Shown here: one piece after another, positions 11,440 to 21,914 of the stretch
How positions within the stretch are numbered: position 1 is the stretch's first letter
How the letters are laid out: each line of letters starts with the position of its first letter
DNA from: Trichobilharzia szidati
Lineage: Eukaryota > Platyhelminthes > Trematoda > Strigeidida > Schistosomatidae
Direction of reading: 5' to 3'
DNA: 64,000 nt
Assembly: GCA_944472155.2 (NCBI GenBank)
Contig: OX235277.1
Location: 36,900,804-36,964,803 of the forward strand
Program-made: the position numbers and the translations under genes
The notes under the pieces: model-generated
Database searches by the model: none
What the model was told of the DNA's origin: nothing
Seen by the model: the letters and a program-made list of their open reading frames with translations, nothing else

Positions 11440-12135
11440 ATTTTTACCAATACAGAAACTCTAAATGAAACTCCGTTTCAAAGGGGGACTTGACCAGTAG
11501 TGTCCTTATGAGAAGAATTTCCTCATGTCTGATAAGTTTAGTGTCCCCCAGTTGTCCACTGCTCTGGAGGAGCATGAAAGTCATGACCTCGCATCTGATC
11601 ACTCCTGTGTGCACATATTAGTTAACCTGTTCCTGTGAAGCCAGATATTTTGGTGTTTTGATGCGTATCTTCTCTAAGAGGGTGGCACAGTGGTTAGGAC
11701 TCTCGCCGACCATGCACATGGTCCAGGGTTCGATCCCCTGCCGGCGCACACCCGATATCTATGGTCGGCCTGTAAATTTGGGCTACCGATATCCATGCTG
11801 AAAATTCCATACTTGTACTGAAAGTACGGTGTGGAATCAAGCTGTAATCAAAATAAAAAAATAAAAAATAAAAAAGAATACTTCCCCGCATGGTCGCCAA
11901 AAAAGGAACAGCGGTGACTCTACAAGGACTGAAATAGTTGAATACCTTGTCGACACTAGTCTTTCTATCCCAAAAAATGCTCTTTCACTGTAATCTACAG
12001 AGGGAATGACAACCTGTAAAAGGAGATACGCTTTTGTCTTCTATACGCAGCCAAACCGCTAGCCATTCATAAAGAGAAACTGGAGCTTTACATACAAACA
12101 AGAATTATTCAGCCAATTCTGCTATCATGACAAAA
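11440..12135 (+). mobile_element. PLE-A GIY-YIG fragment split by a SINE
   Basis: Before the insertion the frame reads LTCSCEARYFGVLMRIFSK, equal to the FTCSCGARYIGRSMRVLSK core of the GIY-YIG domain in the copy at 13068. After the SINE it resumes with LPRMVAKKG and ends LYAAKPLAIHK...IIQPILLS, the PLE-A C-terminus. Small frame slips make it a pseudogene. Confidence 0.75.
11681..11876 (+). mobile_element. SINE-T2, tRNA-derived SINE
   Basis: The head has an A box (gtggcacagtggttagg) and a B box (gggttcgatcccc) almost identical to SINE-T1. The body differs: cacccgatatctatgg, aatttgggctaccgatatcc, ggtgtggaatcaagctg. It ends in an A-rich (aaataaaa) tail. It interrupts PLE-A coding sequence, so it is younger than that copy. 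Confidence 0.85.
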
Positions 12136-12164
12136 ATCCTATTGTTTGCAATTAGCCAACACTG

Positions 12165-12400
12165 GTCACGTTATATGTGAATTGACAGAAGTTGGGACTA
12201 ATGGGCTAGTGGATGGGGTCCCGGTGGCTTTTAATCACAGGGTCCTGGGTCTGAACCCTGGAGATGAAAGCATGCTGATTAAGAGTCCCAAGAAACTAGG
12301 ACGCAATAGCTGTCCAGCACTCTCTGGATTTGCAGTGGTTCTTCAGTCGATGTCAATTCATGATAAACTTCTCTAACCAATCAGATTAATTCCCTGCAAA
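12165..12400 (+). mobile_element. HH-1 element, mutated hammerhead
   Basis: It holds a tRNA-like head (cggtggcttttaatcac, then gtctgaaccctgg), a hammerhead-type block at 12268-12340 and the family tail aaccaatcagattaattccctgcaa. The core has an insertion (CTGATTAAGAG) and GAAA reads GCAA, so it is predicted inactive. Confidence 0.65.
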
Positions 12401-12784
12401 ACAACACTTGAACACCACCTTGATTTTTGTTTGTTTGTTTTCTTTGACTCTTTGTGATTCTTGTATTTCTCCCGAACTCTTACGTTACATCACATTTTCC
12501 TTCATTCTTATGTGTATCGTAATTATAACTCATTCACTGAATCACTTAACTCATTATGTGATTGTTATACATATGCATATACTATTATACAATTCGTCTT
12601 ATATAATAATTGATATAATCAAGTATTGAAATAAGAACAAATTAGTTCAGCAAAGAGTCTCTTTTCGGCGAATTCATTCAATTAGCTGTACAGTCGCAAA
12701 TATATATACAATTATTCTGTGTGTGTGTACATTAGGTTTGTCAAAATCAGAATCAAAATAACAATTAGTGTGGGTTGTTGATTA

Positions 12785-12972
12785 TATCATCAAGATAATG
12801 AAGAAGTTAAAATGTGTGATTAATAATCAAAGTTGTAACTAAGTGGGGTGAAGATTGTTAAGATGTGAGTAGAGTTACATCATCAAAGTAATAAAGAAAT
12901 TAAAATGTGTGATTAATAATCAAAGTTGTAACTAAGTGGGGTGAAGATTGGTAAGATGTGAGTAGGGTTACG
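12785..12972. repeat. 93-bp tandem duplication in PLE-A 3' UTR
   Basis: Two adjacent units share ttaaaatgtgtgattaataa (starting at 12807 and 12900) and aagtggggtgaagattg. The period is 93 bp. The inverted arm at 13800-14015 has only one unit, so the duplication is specific to this side. Confidence 0.85.
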
Positions 12973-13067
12973 TAATATAGACATGTTTAGAAAGATTAGA
13001 TGTTAGTGAAGGAGTATAGAGACAATTATGAAAATAAACTAGATAATAGGTGAAAAGATTGAATGGG

Positions 13068-13800
13068 TTAGTTACTAAAAATTATTATACGAAAATTGCA
13101 AAGAAATTTGATAACAAAATGTAGATGACATATAAACTTGAAATTAAACCCACGATAGTAGGAGGGGTGGAGAAGTTTCTTTTGTGTGCATAAATCGGGC
13201 TTTTCTATCCAAATCGCTAAGGCTTCGGCAATACAAAGTATACGGAAGCTTGTCGATTTTGGAAGGCTTCTTTTGACTTTATAGATGACTTTGAACAACT
13301 TCTCCTTGCAAATCGAATGACCAGTGTTGAATATATGCTCAATAATGGCGCTCCTTATTGCTCCGTTGTTACCTTTCCATAGCCAGGCGGGATAGTGTTC
13401 TTGAGTTCTTTTAGATAAAACTCGCATCGAACGACCTATATACCTCGCTCCGCAAGAGCAGGTGAATTGGTAGATACACATGGAAGTGGTCAAATGCGAT
13501 AGTTTATCTTTAGAGTAGTTGAAGAACAATGGCTGGGAGGAAAATGTCAGTCGTAGTGTGGCAGCGAAGAATGTCCTTCTGAGAGCAGTGGATATCCTCT
13601 TCTTCAAGCTGTCAGCCAGAAGGCCACCTTTGAAGGGTACATTCATGTAGACCATCTTCTTCTGCACTGTAATGGGTTGTTCTTTGTAAGTCTTAGGCCT
13701 AATATGCTTGTCTATAAAACGGTGTGGGTAGCCATTCTCGAGCAGTGTCTTCCTTAAGAGGGCGATTTCTTCCTCTATTGATTCAGAACTGCAGATTTTT
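13068..13800 (-). CDS. PLE-A linker and GIY-YIG endonuclease, 5'-truncated
   Basis: The frame is open on the minus strand from the arm junction near 13800 to the stop at 13068; the first ATG is at 13667 (199 aa from there). The upstream in-frame part reads EIALLRKTLLENGYPHRF, the region between RT and endonuclease. Then come MCIYQFTCSCGARYIGRSMR (the GIY-YIG core, with the YIG glycine intact), the HYPAW motif, IEHIFNTGH, and EALAIWIEKPDLCTQKK near the C-terminus. The endonuclease of PLEs nicks DNA to prime reverse transcription. The RT domain is missing, so the copy cannot move on its own. No internal stop is seen, which points to a fairly recent insertion. Confidence 0.85.
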
Positions 13801-14684
13801 CGGATTATTACATAACCCTACTCACATCTTACCAATCTTCACCTCACTCAGTTACAACTTTGATTATTAATCACACATTATAATTTCTTTATTATTTTGA
13901 TGATGTAATCAACAACCCACATCAATTGTTATTTTGATTCTGATTTTGACAAACCTAATGTACACACACATAAAATTAATTGTATGTATTTGCGACTCTT
14001 CAGCTAAATGAATAATCAAGTATGTTTATGAAAGTTCACCGCTTCAGTTACTGTCCACTTTTGTAGGCAGAAAATGTTTAAAATGTGTCTGTACAGATAA
14101 AAAGGGAAATAAATTCACCTAAAAGGAACATCACCACTCTGGAACTACTCGGTGGGCTCTATCATCAAAGATTTATATTTATGCTTTGGAAATGCAAATG
14201 TTAACAAAAGTAATTCTGGTGGGGAAATCATATCAATATTGTTTAAATTCTTATGCAATTTACATCTAATGCCTAATGATGGTTAGTGGAAATTTCGCTA
14301 TTCTTATACCTTCCAAATCCATGGAAGTCTCCAAAGCCAGAGTCTATCAGATTTCAAGAATCAATGGTAGGAGAATATTGACAACATGACTTAAAATACT
14401 TTTTTTGAATGGCTGAGATTATGCATGAAATTTTGTTTTGATAAAGTCACACAGTGCTGTTATACAGTAATATCTACTGATGATGACGTTGCTAGCACAA
14501 ACTATTACTGCTCATAATCATATCAAGTTAATCACATAACTTTCTTGCTTCGTCTAAATACGTGAGTAACGCATTGATGATTAGACAGACATATGAATAA
14601 AATCAATATAAAACTTGCGTGAAACAGAAAGGAAGGTAGAGTAGATTCGGAAACAATATTAGTGTTACTCCATTACGGGAAAAT

Positions 14685-15708
14685 ATGGCCCTTAATACGT
14701 TTAACCCTACTCCAAAAATATGGTGGAGATATGTGGATGACACTTTCACAGTGTTAAAAACAGAACATATCTCTAGTTTCTTGACACATATAAACTCACT
14801 AGTAGAAGGAATAAAATTCACATTTGAATCAGAAATTGAACAAGGAGAATTAGCTATGTTAGATTGTAAAATAAAGCGAATAGAAGAAGGTAAACTACAC
14901 ATGAGTGTTTATAGAAAACCAACGCATTCTAATAGATATTTGAACTTTAATTCATCTCATCCTTTAACTGTTAAGGCAGGCTTAGTTAAGTGTTTAACAA
15001 ACCGAGCAGTAGCTCTAAGTAGCACAAAAAAAGACCTAAATGATGAAATAAAACAGATAGAAGAGGCGTTGGTGTTAAATAACTATCCCATAAAATTCAT
15101 TGGGAAGATCGAAAAAGCCAAAAGCCAAATAAAAATAATTATGAAACTAGTAATGAGAACACAAATAAGAGAGAATATAAGTCATCTACTGTTATACCAC
15201 ATAAAGAGGGGACATCTGAGACCCTACGTAGTAGATTCTCAATAAAGCAGAAATTAGGGTGGCATTCAAACCTACAAACTCACTCAGAGACAAGCTCTGT
15301 AGGCTAAAGGACCTAGTAGTCCCAATTAAACAAAATAATATAATTTAAAAAATACCTTGTAATGACTGTGAGGTCAACTATATAGGTCAAACTAGTAGAT
15401 CGGGGGTAATCAGATTGTCGGAACATAAGAATTTAGCCAAGGTAAGAATGGTTGACTCCGAGAAGATAAGTAATTTAGAAAAAAGCTCAGCAATTGCACT
15501 ACATGCAATAACACACAACCACACAATAGGTTGGGAGAGGGTTAAGATTTTAAGAAGTAATCTATGTAGGTGGAGAGAGAGATTGATTGCTGAATCCTGG
15601 TTCATTGAATCTACACCCAACACATGCATTAGAAATAACTCAATGCAAATACCAGAAATATGGAAGATATTATTACCGCCAATCAAATCAGAGGAGGATA
15701 ATAAATAA
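14685..15708 (+). pseudogene. PLE-B RT C-terminus plus GIY-YIG endonuclease
   Basis: The first frame (14685-15245) holds RT motif C in KIWWRYVDDTFTVL, then MLDCKIKR and SVYRKPTHSNRYL, conserved in Penelope RTs. A +1 shift near 15238 leads to ALL the rest in another frame: KAEIRVAFKPTNSLRDKL, then CNDCEVNYIGQTSRSG (GIY-YIG core, YIG intact) and SEHKN, up to 15708. One stop (TAA near 15345, where copy 2 has TAC) interrupts it. With only one shift and one stop over a kilobase, this is a recently dead element. RT motifs A and B are lost by 5' truncation. Confidence 0.85.
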
Positions 15709-15898
15709 TCTCAAAATTCTATTTCAATTAAGCACATCACAACATCCTAACAAGTTACTTATTATGACTATAAAAACACTCGTCTTATTTCCCATCTAAT
15801 TGTATTTGATCACTAACACTGATATTGATTTTTATTCAAATATCTAATCAATTCCATACATATATATAAATGAAAGAAAAAGTTGTGTGAGTAACTTG

Positions 15899-15940
15899 TT
15901 ATGATTATGAGCAATAATTTGTGCTCGAAACGTCATCAGT
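15899..15940 (+). other. PLE-B terminal hairpin with GAAACGTC
   Basis: A hairpin gagc / gctc with a loop aataatttgt is followed directly by GAAACGTC and ATCAG. Similar modules occur at 17148-17195 (plus), 14475-14525 and 57360-57425 (reverse). The GAAA and GTC parts are those of a hammerhead with minimal stem III, but a canonical CTGANGA box is not clear. I call it hammerhead-like only. Confidence 0.5.
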
Positions 15941-16035
15941 TAATATTACTGTGTAACACTGTGTGATTTATGAAAATAAAATCTTATCCATAATGGAGTT
16001 ACACTCTACCACAGTGCCCAAGTTTTATACTTATA

Positions 16036-17290
16036 TCAATATTAGTGTTATCAATAAATATAATACGATGGGAATTAAGACGAGTTTTGTTAGTCAATCC
16101 ACTATGGAAGATAAAGCGAATTCGGAAACAATATAACAAAATGTATATGTGGCATCTACTGTCTTATCCTATAGTAGGGGCCATCTGAGACCCTACGTAT
16201 AATTCTTAATAACCCAGAAATTAAAATGCCATTTAAACCTGAAAAGGTACTCAGATAGGACAAGCTCTGTAGGCTAAAGGACCCTGTAGGTTGACCCAAT
16301 TAGATAAAATGATATAATTTACAAAATACCTTGCAATGACTGTGAGTTAGGTCAACTGCATAGGTCAAAATAGTAGATCAGGAGTAGTGAGATTATAAGA
16401 ATATAAGAATGTAGCTAAGGTTAGAATGATTGATCCTATAAAGATAAGTAATTTCGAAAAGACTCAGCAATTGCACTGCATGCATTAACACACAACCACA
16501 TAATAGGGTGGTTGGGGTAGAGTCAGAATTCTGAAAAGTAATATAGGTAGATGGAGAGAGATAGAGACAGATTGATTACTGAATCCTACTTCACCGAGGC
16601 TACACCCTACACATGCAATAGAAGTGACTCAAAGCAAATACAAGATATATGGAAGATATCATTACCAGTCAAATCAGAGGATAATAAATAATGTTTAAAT
16701 TTATTCATTTCACATTATAACATTCTAGCAATTTATTTTGACTATGAAAACATCTTATTTCCCATCCTAATGTATTTCATTGATAACACTATTATTATTT
16801 TCGAATGTTTTTTTTTATCCTTCACGTTCCCCAGTGGAACATAGGGCTTCAATCTAGTGGCTTGAAGTTTCTGTAGCAGTGTTTATTTTACAGGATGGGG
16901 TTGCTAGCCTCATGCCCAACCTTTCCTCTTCACCAGCATTATTTCTGGCTTAGCGAGGTAAAGGAGTGCGTCGGCCAGGGTTCTAACCCCGGACCACTGC
17001 ATAGTCGGCTAGCGTCCTAACCACTATGCCACTGACGCCCATTTTCGAATGTAGTCTATGTTTTATTGATTTTATTCAAATGTCTAGTCAGCTGTACTCA
17101 TGTATATAAACGAAGCAAGAAAGTTGCGCGAGTACCTTGATATGATTATGAACAGTAATAGTTTGTGCTCGCAACGTCATCATCAGTTAATATTACTGTA
17201 TAACAGCACTGTGTAACTTTATCAAAATAAAATTTTATCCATAATGGAATTATACTCTACCATAGTGCCCAAGTTTTATGCTTATATCAA
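16036..17290 (+). mobile_element. PLE-B copy 2, decayed, tandem to copy 1
   Basis: It starts with ttcggaaacaatat and ccatctgagaccctacgta, which match 14650 and 15210 of copy 1, then GIY-YIG coding remnants (gactgtgagttaggtcaactgcataggtc), a 3' UTR and the terminal hairpin near 17148. It is strongly diverged, so it is older than copy 1 or decayed faster. A SINE-T1 interrupts the 3' UTR. Confidence 0.8.
16808..17040 (-). mobile_element. SINE-T1 in PLE-B, 11-bp duplication
   Basis: The minus-strand SINE has the tRNA-like head at the high-coordinate end (B box reversed near 16978-16992) and an RTE-like tail with a poly-T (poly-A on its strand) at 16808. Identical attttcgaatg lies at 16797-16807 and 17041-17051. 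The insertion splits the PLE-B 3' UTR cleanly. Confidence 0.92.
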
Positions 17291-17547
17291 CTGAGATGTG
17301 TTCATGTTGTGTGATTAACTATGCTGTGGAAGACTCCACCGATCATTCAGATATGCTTTGGCTGAGAAGCATATTTGCCAATTGTACCTTATGGGCACTC
17401 TATCCACAAGTTCCATGAAATGTCTTATTCGCGTTTATTATGTTAGGTAAAGAGTACTCATTTTACTCAAACAGATCAGGGGTTTCGATGAGAAAAATTC
17501 ATAATTTTATTTTTTAAAATCAAAGTTTACATTGACTAAATATAAAG

Positions 17548-17790
17548 TTGTGCCTCAGTGGTTCAGTGATGGAATGTTCGCCAGCCGCTCACATTCTCAG
17601 GGATTCCATCCTCTATAGATACACTCCTCAACCTCTCACAGTTTATTAGCTGGCGGTAAGCTTGAAGAGGAGGGAAGGTTGATCTTGAGGCTAGCGAATC
17701 CATCCCGTAAAATCAATACCACAGCCACTGAAAATTCAAGCCTGAAATCTTATTTTCCACTCGAGAGGCAAAGGAATAAGAAACACTATG
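17548..17790 (+). mobile_element. SINE-T1, diverged
   Basis: It holds a degenerate head (gcctcagtggttcagtgatgg), the body with aggcta and catcccgtaaaat, and the end gaggcaaaggaataag. The B box is damaged (gggattccatcc). Confidence 0.7.
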
Positions 17791-19127
17791 AAATTCCATA
17801 TGATTTACCAATCAGGAGACAGTTTATTTAACGCAGTAGTCAGTCGTACACAGTGTCAGGTCTCTGAACATAATCTGAAACACTGTCCAGCTTGATTAAC
17901 AAGAACGGAAACAAGAGGAATACCAATAGTTAGTTCTGTCTTCGAGCTTCTTGTCAGCTATGAACATCAGGCACTTCTGCATGACTGCTTCACATTGACG
18001 CAGAGAGTTCCCCTAGTACCGCAGAGAGCTTAATCAACCCAAATTAAGGGGTCTGAAACCGGACCTTTGCATGCAAAAGCCTTGCTATGACAAGAGTAAC
18101 ATTCTAGCTATAACTTTATTTTATTTTATCATTTGATTATTAATTTATTATCATTGCTTATTATCAACATTGCATTTCTCAAACAGATTTTATATAAATA
18201 CTTCACGATTTTTGCACCAGCTTCTGTCCGTTTTACTTACTTAAATTGACTGGGCCATTTTTCATACGCATTACACAATTTCAACTCCAGGTTTATAATC
18301 TCTGCCTAAACAAACCCATCTAGGTCACGCCCATCCACATCATTCTCGTTCCATAGATGGCACAGAAGTTGCAACTAAATCGAATGTTAAATAACTTGGA
18401 CTGTGTATTTCCTCTGATATTTCGTGATATTATCACACAACGTTAATTTCTGAAAAGAAGAGATATTTCATTTAGCCTTCTACCTAAAAACGTTAAGGTA
18501 GTCTAGCATCCGTCAGTGTTTACGTTTACAGTTTGTTTATTCTTGTAGTCTACCTATCCTTCTGTATTGCTTCCGCAGTTTAATCTTTCTTGAGCTGCTT
18601 AAGAAAGACTTTGTTACACTGCGAAGGGGACTAAAAGCTATCAGTAAGGCGAGAGGGGTGTCACTAAACCAAATTTTTACTTTAGTCGTAGATAGGCACT
18701 TGAACTGATGCAGAAAATTGGCGAATATCATCTTGTGTCATCTCCATACATAATTGTCTCATTGCAAAAACTCAACGATACTTTATTTGGCTTGCGATTT
18801 TATCTGGTGAGGAATGTGTAGGGCGTAACATCCCTAATTTACTGAGAAGCACTCAGTAAACGGACCATGTTTATTCTTTGATTAACATGTTAGTGTTAAT
18901 ATTTCCACTTGAATTTTGACATTCTCTGGAACAGAATTACCAGTGTCTGAATTATTTTATCAGCGCTTTGTTAAATAGAGTTAAGACCGCACACCTCTTG
19001 AAAAAGATTCGTCAAAAAAATAGGTTTTCTTCACTGTTCATATCTTCTTTTGGTTTATGGCTCAAAATGGTATTTTTCTGTTTATTTAGAACAAATGAAA
19101 AACACCTGGAGATGGTATAATAAACAG
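17791..19127. other. unassigned stretch, candidate intron sequence
   Basis: If the receptor exon at 19347-19673 is right, this lies in its first intron. I looked on the minus strand for the next conserved receptor segment (a DVDEKNQ-like block) and did not find it. A 64-codon minus frame at 18537-18731 has no recognisable motif. Confidence 0.4.
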
Positions 19128-19290
19128 TGGGTCTGTGGTTCAGTGGTCAGATAGTGGAAAGGCAACCATGTCCCACAAACCTGATTCCAGATCGACACAC
19201 TCCAAACACGTCGACTGGTTCATTGACCGAGAAATAGGGAAGATTGAGAGTAGGGCTAACAACCTCAGCGTATAAAAACAAAACAAAAAG
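19128..19290 (+). mobile_element. SINE-T1, 3'-truncated
   Basis: It begins gggtctgtggttcagtggtcag (A-box-like) and carries gattccagatc (degraded B box), cacactcc and gagtagggctaacaacc. The RTE-like tail is absent. It lies about 50 bp past the splice donor of the receptor exon, inside the presumed intron. Confidence 0.6.
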
Positions 19291-19346
19291 CCACTGTTTC
19301 ACTCAAAACACATACAAAAACATACATTTATGCACATATTACTTAC

Positions 19347-19673
19347 CAGTTGACTGATTTGTATCAAGGTGAACTGAAAACCAACTTGTACACTTTTTGA
19401 TGCATTAAATATCGGTCGAGAGGCTGTATCATATCCATGTAATATTTTTGATAATAATCTTTGTTCATCAGTCATTGCAGAGGTGGCTATATCATCGAGT
19501 GAATCGGAACGATGTTCACTGTGTTCTGTATCGATTAATTGGTGTTGTTGTCTTTCATGGTTTGTATCGAATATGCTGATATCTTTATCTCCGTTGACTG
19601 CCTCTCGATTTATCTCGGCATCAGTTAATATGAGTCGTATAAACAGCAGGTTGACTGTGAAATATATCCACAT
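19347..19673 (-). CDS. nicotinic acetylcholine receptor-like subunit, exon 1
   Basis: The exon encodes 109 residues from an ATG at 19673. Residues 1-17 (MWIYFTVNLLFIRLILT) form a likely signal peptide. Residues 20-65 are a polar, Asp/His/Gln-rich linker. Residues 69-109 match the start of cys-loop ligand-gated channels: DEQRLLSKILHGYDTASRP (N-terminal helix, with the YxxxxRP signature) and then SVQVGFQFTLIQISQL (first beta strand of the ligand-binding domain). N90-A-S is a possible glycosylation site. The codon for L109 is followed at once by GTAAGT (reverse of 19341-19346), a strong splice donor, in phase 0, near where nicotinic receptor genes often have an intron. These subunits form pentameric channels gated by acetylcholine, in flatworms either cation or chloride channels; exon 1 does not tell which. 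Remaining exons were not found in the window. This is the only host gene I can support. Confidence 0.82.
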
Positions 19674-20125
19674 AATGCTAAGTGCTTAGTTGAATGCGAA
19701 TAAAGAATTTTTGAAAGTTTTGGATGATACTCCCTGATTGCGTTTTATGTTGGTACTTTAATCTTAGCTGCTTAGCTGCATTTCTCTGGTACGGTTTGGT
19801 GTTTTATTTCCTAACTTCATTTAGAATTTCGCATTCTCGACGAAGGATGAAACAGGTTTAAAAAAAGGAGGAAAGAGTTACGTTAAACCAAAGTATTTTC
19901 ACAACAGGAGAGAATTCATAGCTGTGAATTATTTGATTGGATAAATACTAACAGCCAATCACAAATCAAAGATTTATGCAACATATTAGATAATAAAATT
20001 GAATAATACAAGAACAAGGAATATTTTGAGCTCATATTTTATTATTCCGAGGATTTTTCTCATCTGGCTACCATATGAGTAATACAAAAAATATAACATT
20101 TAAGAGTTAGTTTGAAGAAATTTGA
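19674..20125 (-). promoter_or_regulatory. upstream region of the receptor exon
   Basis: It lies 5' of the ATG at 19673 on the minus strand and should hold the 5' UTR, and possibly the promoter or a splice acceptor. I see no clear TATA element or acceptor to place the transcript start. No repeat family covers it, in contrast to most of the window. Confidence 0.35.
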
Positions 20126-20129
20126 TTTA

Positions 20130-20640
20130 CTTCAAGTTCTATCACGAGCTGATATCAATTAGAAAGCCATCGGAAGACCAGGGACTACTGGACAACTGCT
20201 TCGTCCTGGTTTCGGACTCATCAGCATGACTACTGGAGTTCATCACGTCATGAGTGAGGACAAATACTTTTTTTTATTAAAGCTTGATTCCACACCGTAT
20301 TTTTTGGTACAGGTATGGAATTTTCAGCATGTGATATCGGTAGCCCAAATTTTGCAGGCCGACCATAGATATCGGGTGTGCGTCGGCAGGGGATTGAACC
20401 CCGGACCATATGCATGGTTGGCGAGAGTCCTAACCACTGTGCCACCGACGACTTTGGCTGGTAGTCACACTAAGATCACAAATTGAATCGAATCTCACTA
20501 TCTGAATAATCTACGAGCTTTCCTTGTCACCAGAAGGTTTTAGTTTTGAATCCTGGCGCGCAAGTAACTCTGAAGAGTCCCACGAGGAGGACGAAACAGT
20601 TTCTCAGTTAGATGGTGGTCAAACTTGAAACATGTGTAAA
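20130..20640. mobile_element. HH-1 foldback element split by SINE-T2
   Basis: The left part (20130-20267) is in minus orientation and includes a hammerhead block at 20185-20227. Reversed, it has CTGATGA, a four-pair stem GTCC/GGAC, GAAG in place of GAAA, and the TC site, but stem I is poorly paired. The right part (20453-20640) is plus, with a tRNA-like head and a CTGAAGA, GTCC/GGAC, GAAA core at 20570-20600 lacking the cleavage-site half. SINE-T2 sits between. Confidence 0.65.
20268..20452 (-). mobile_element. SINE-T2 inside an HH-1 element
   Basis: In reverse it matches the SINE-T2 at 11681-11876 in head (B box ggggttcaatcccc; A box tggcacagtggttagg) and body (gcccgatatct, agcccaaatttgc blocks), with an A-rich tail starting at 20268 as tttttttt. 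No clear target duplication was found. Confidence 0.85.
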
Positions 20641-20924
20641 TTACATACTTCTCTAGCGATGATAAGGGGTAATTGGTAGAAACGGGGAGGAGTATGATTC
20701 TGGAATGATCCAAAATTGTTAAATCACTAGGATATGAAAGGCTTGGCTATTTACAGGATAATTAGGTCGATACTCTTGAGAATAGAGTCCCAATTTGTTT
20801 TGGGTTGAAATAAAGTCTAACTAGAAAGAGTGTGAAAATACAACAGGGTGCGTAACTATAGAAAATATGTTTTTGTAAAACTGTAAAATATGGGTAGGGT
20901 GAGCCATGTTTACACAAAATAAAT

Positions 20925-21125
20925 GGATTGACTCACAGTGGCTTAATGTTCTGTGAGCTCGCTAGCCTTGTAATCAGAAAGTCCTGAGTTCCAACCCCGG
21001 TGGGTGCGTGCAGTGAAGAGTCTCGAACTAGGTCTAAACAGTCGTCCAGTACTCCCAGCTGGTTTTCCAGTGGTGCTCTAACCGATGTCAGCTCATGATG
21101 AAATCCTTCAAACAATAAAAGTTTC
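20925..21125 (+). mobile_element. HH-1 element, 3' half with mutated hammerhead
   Basis: It holds a tRNA-like head (cagtggcttaatgttctg; gagttccaaccccgg), a hammerhead block at 21008-21052 with the core reading GTGAAGA and GAAA changed to TAAA, the CCAGTACTCCC end, and the family 3' end gatgtcagctcatgatgaaa. Predicted inactive. Confidence 0.7.
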
Positions 21126-21914
21126 TAGACAAGACATAAGATATAAAAGGACACATGACGTGATGCAGTCGCACACCTTTGTATGTAAAGGTAATGCAAG
21201 ATTCAACACTTTCTCTTTCTGAATGCGTAGACTTGGTCTTAATCGTTTGATGACGATTGACTGAGCAAAACGTAGCGATCTATGCTTATTTTGCCTGTCA
21301 TTTAGTTTGCACTCCATCAGATTTCAAAAGATTGATTTGTGAACAAAGAGTATTCTTTCCAATAACCTCTTCTTTATAAGGTTCTACAGTTGTATATCCA
21401 TAATAATGAAAGAATGATTGTTATTACTGACATCTGTGGTTTCCAATAAAGAGTAATATTTAATCATTTAGACCAGAATTTCAAAAGTTATTCGCAAGTA
21501 GATTGTTAATAGATTATAGTCCAAAATATATGGGTACGTGGTAATATGTAATATTGTAATACTAAATTGAATACCAATATTACACAGTAAATGATTATGA
21601 ATGACAACGAATGTATAGTAATAAATTTTCATGATTCATATTCACATCAAATTCTATTCACATATTGATTATAAACTTCAGATGGATAGAGGATCATGTC
21701 AAAGACGGGGGAAGAGAAAAAATATATATTGGGGTGGAATATTATGTGCGTTGTATGTGTGCCACACTGGCACGTAGTAGTTATCTTACACACACTGTAA
21801 GATAATAAAAGTTTGGTGAATGCACTTGTAATGACAAGATGTAGGGGAATTTATATGTACAGGATTGAGGGGCAAATGAGAAAAGGTCAATGTAATCAGG
21901 TATTTATGAATTTG
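21126..21914. other. unassigned AT-rich stretch
   Basis: No gene recognised. The last 200 bp (21710-21914) may be the 3' UTR of the PLE copy that follows on the minus strand, but no terminal motif supports this. Confidence 0.4.

Larger units (their letters stand above)
12640..14025 (-). mobile_element. PLE-A copy flanked by inverted ends
   Basis: A 5'-truncated PLE-A body on the minus strand (13068-13800) lies between two inverted copies of its 3' UTR: 12660-12985 and 13800-14015. The right arm holds one, the left arm two, copies of a 93-bp unit. The terminal motif gttcagcaaagagtc lies at 12644. Inverted 3'-end sequence at the 5' side is a known habit of PLEs. Confidence 0.85.
14420..16035 (+). 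mobile_element. PLE-B copy 1, inverted 5' end, body, 3' end
   Basis: Sequence 14420-14610 is the reverse of the PLE-B 3' end (ctgatgatgacgttgctagc, tcataatcatatcaag). The truncated body follows (14680-15708) and then the 3' UTR to about 16035, ending near ccaagttttatacttatatc. The plus-strand end carries tatgattatgagc...gtgctcgaaacgtcatcag at 15899-15940. It is followed directly by a second PLE-B copy in the same direction. Confidence 0.85.

Noticed and set aside
12785..12972. CRISPR-like or satellite array
   Set aside because: Only two 93-bp units, in a eukaryotic PLE 3' UTR; no spacer-repeat pattern.
18537..18731. possible second exon of the receptor gene
   Set aside because: The minus-strand frame has no match to the conserved receptor segment expected after exon 1, and no clear acceptor and donor pair frames it.
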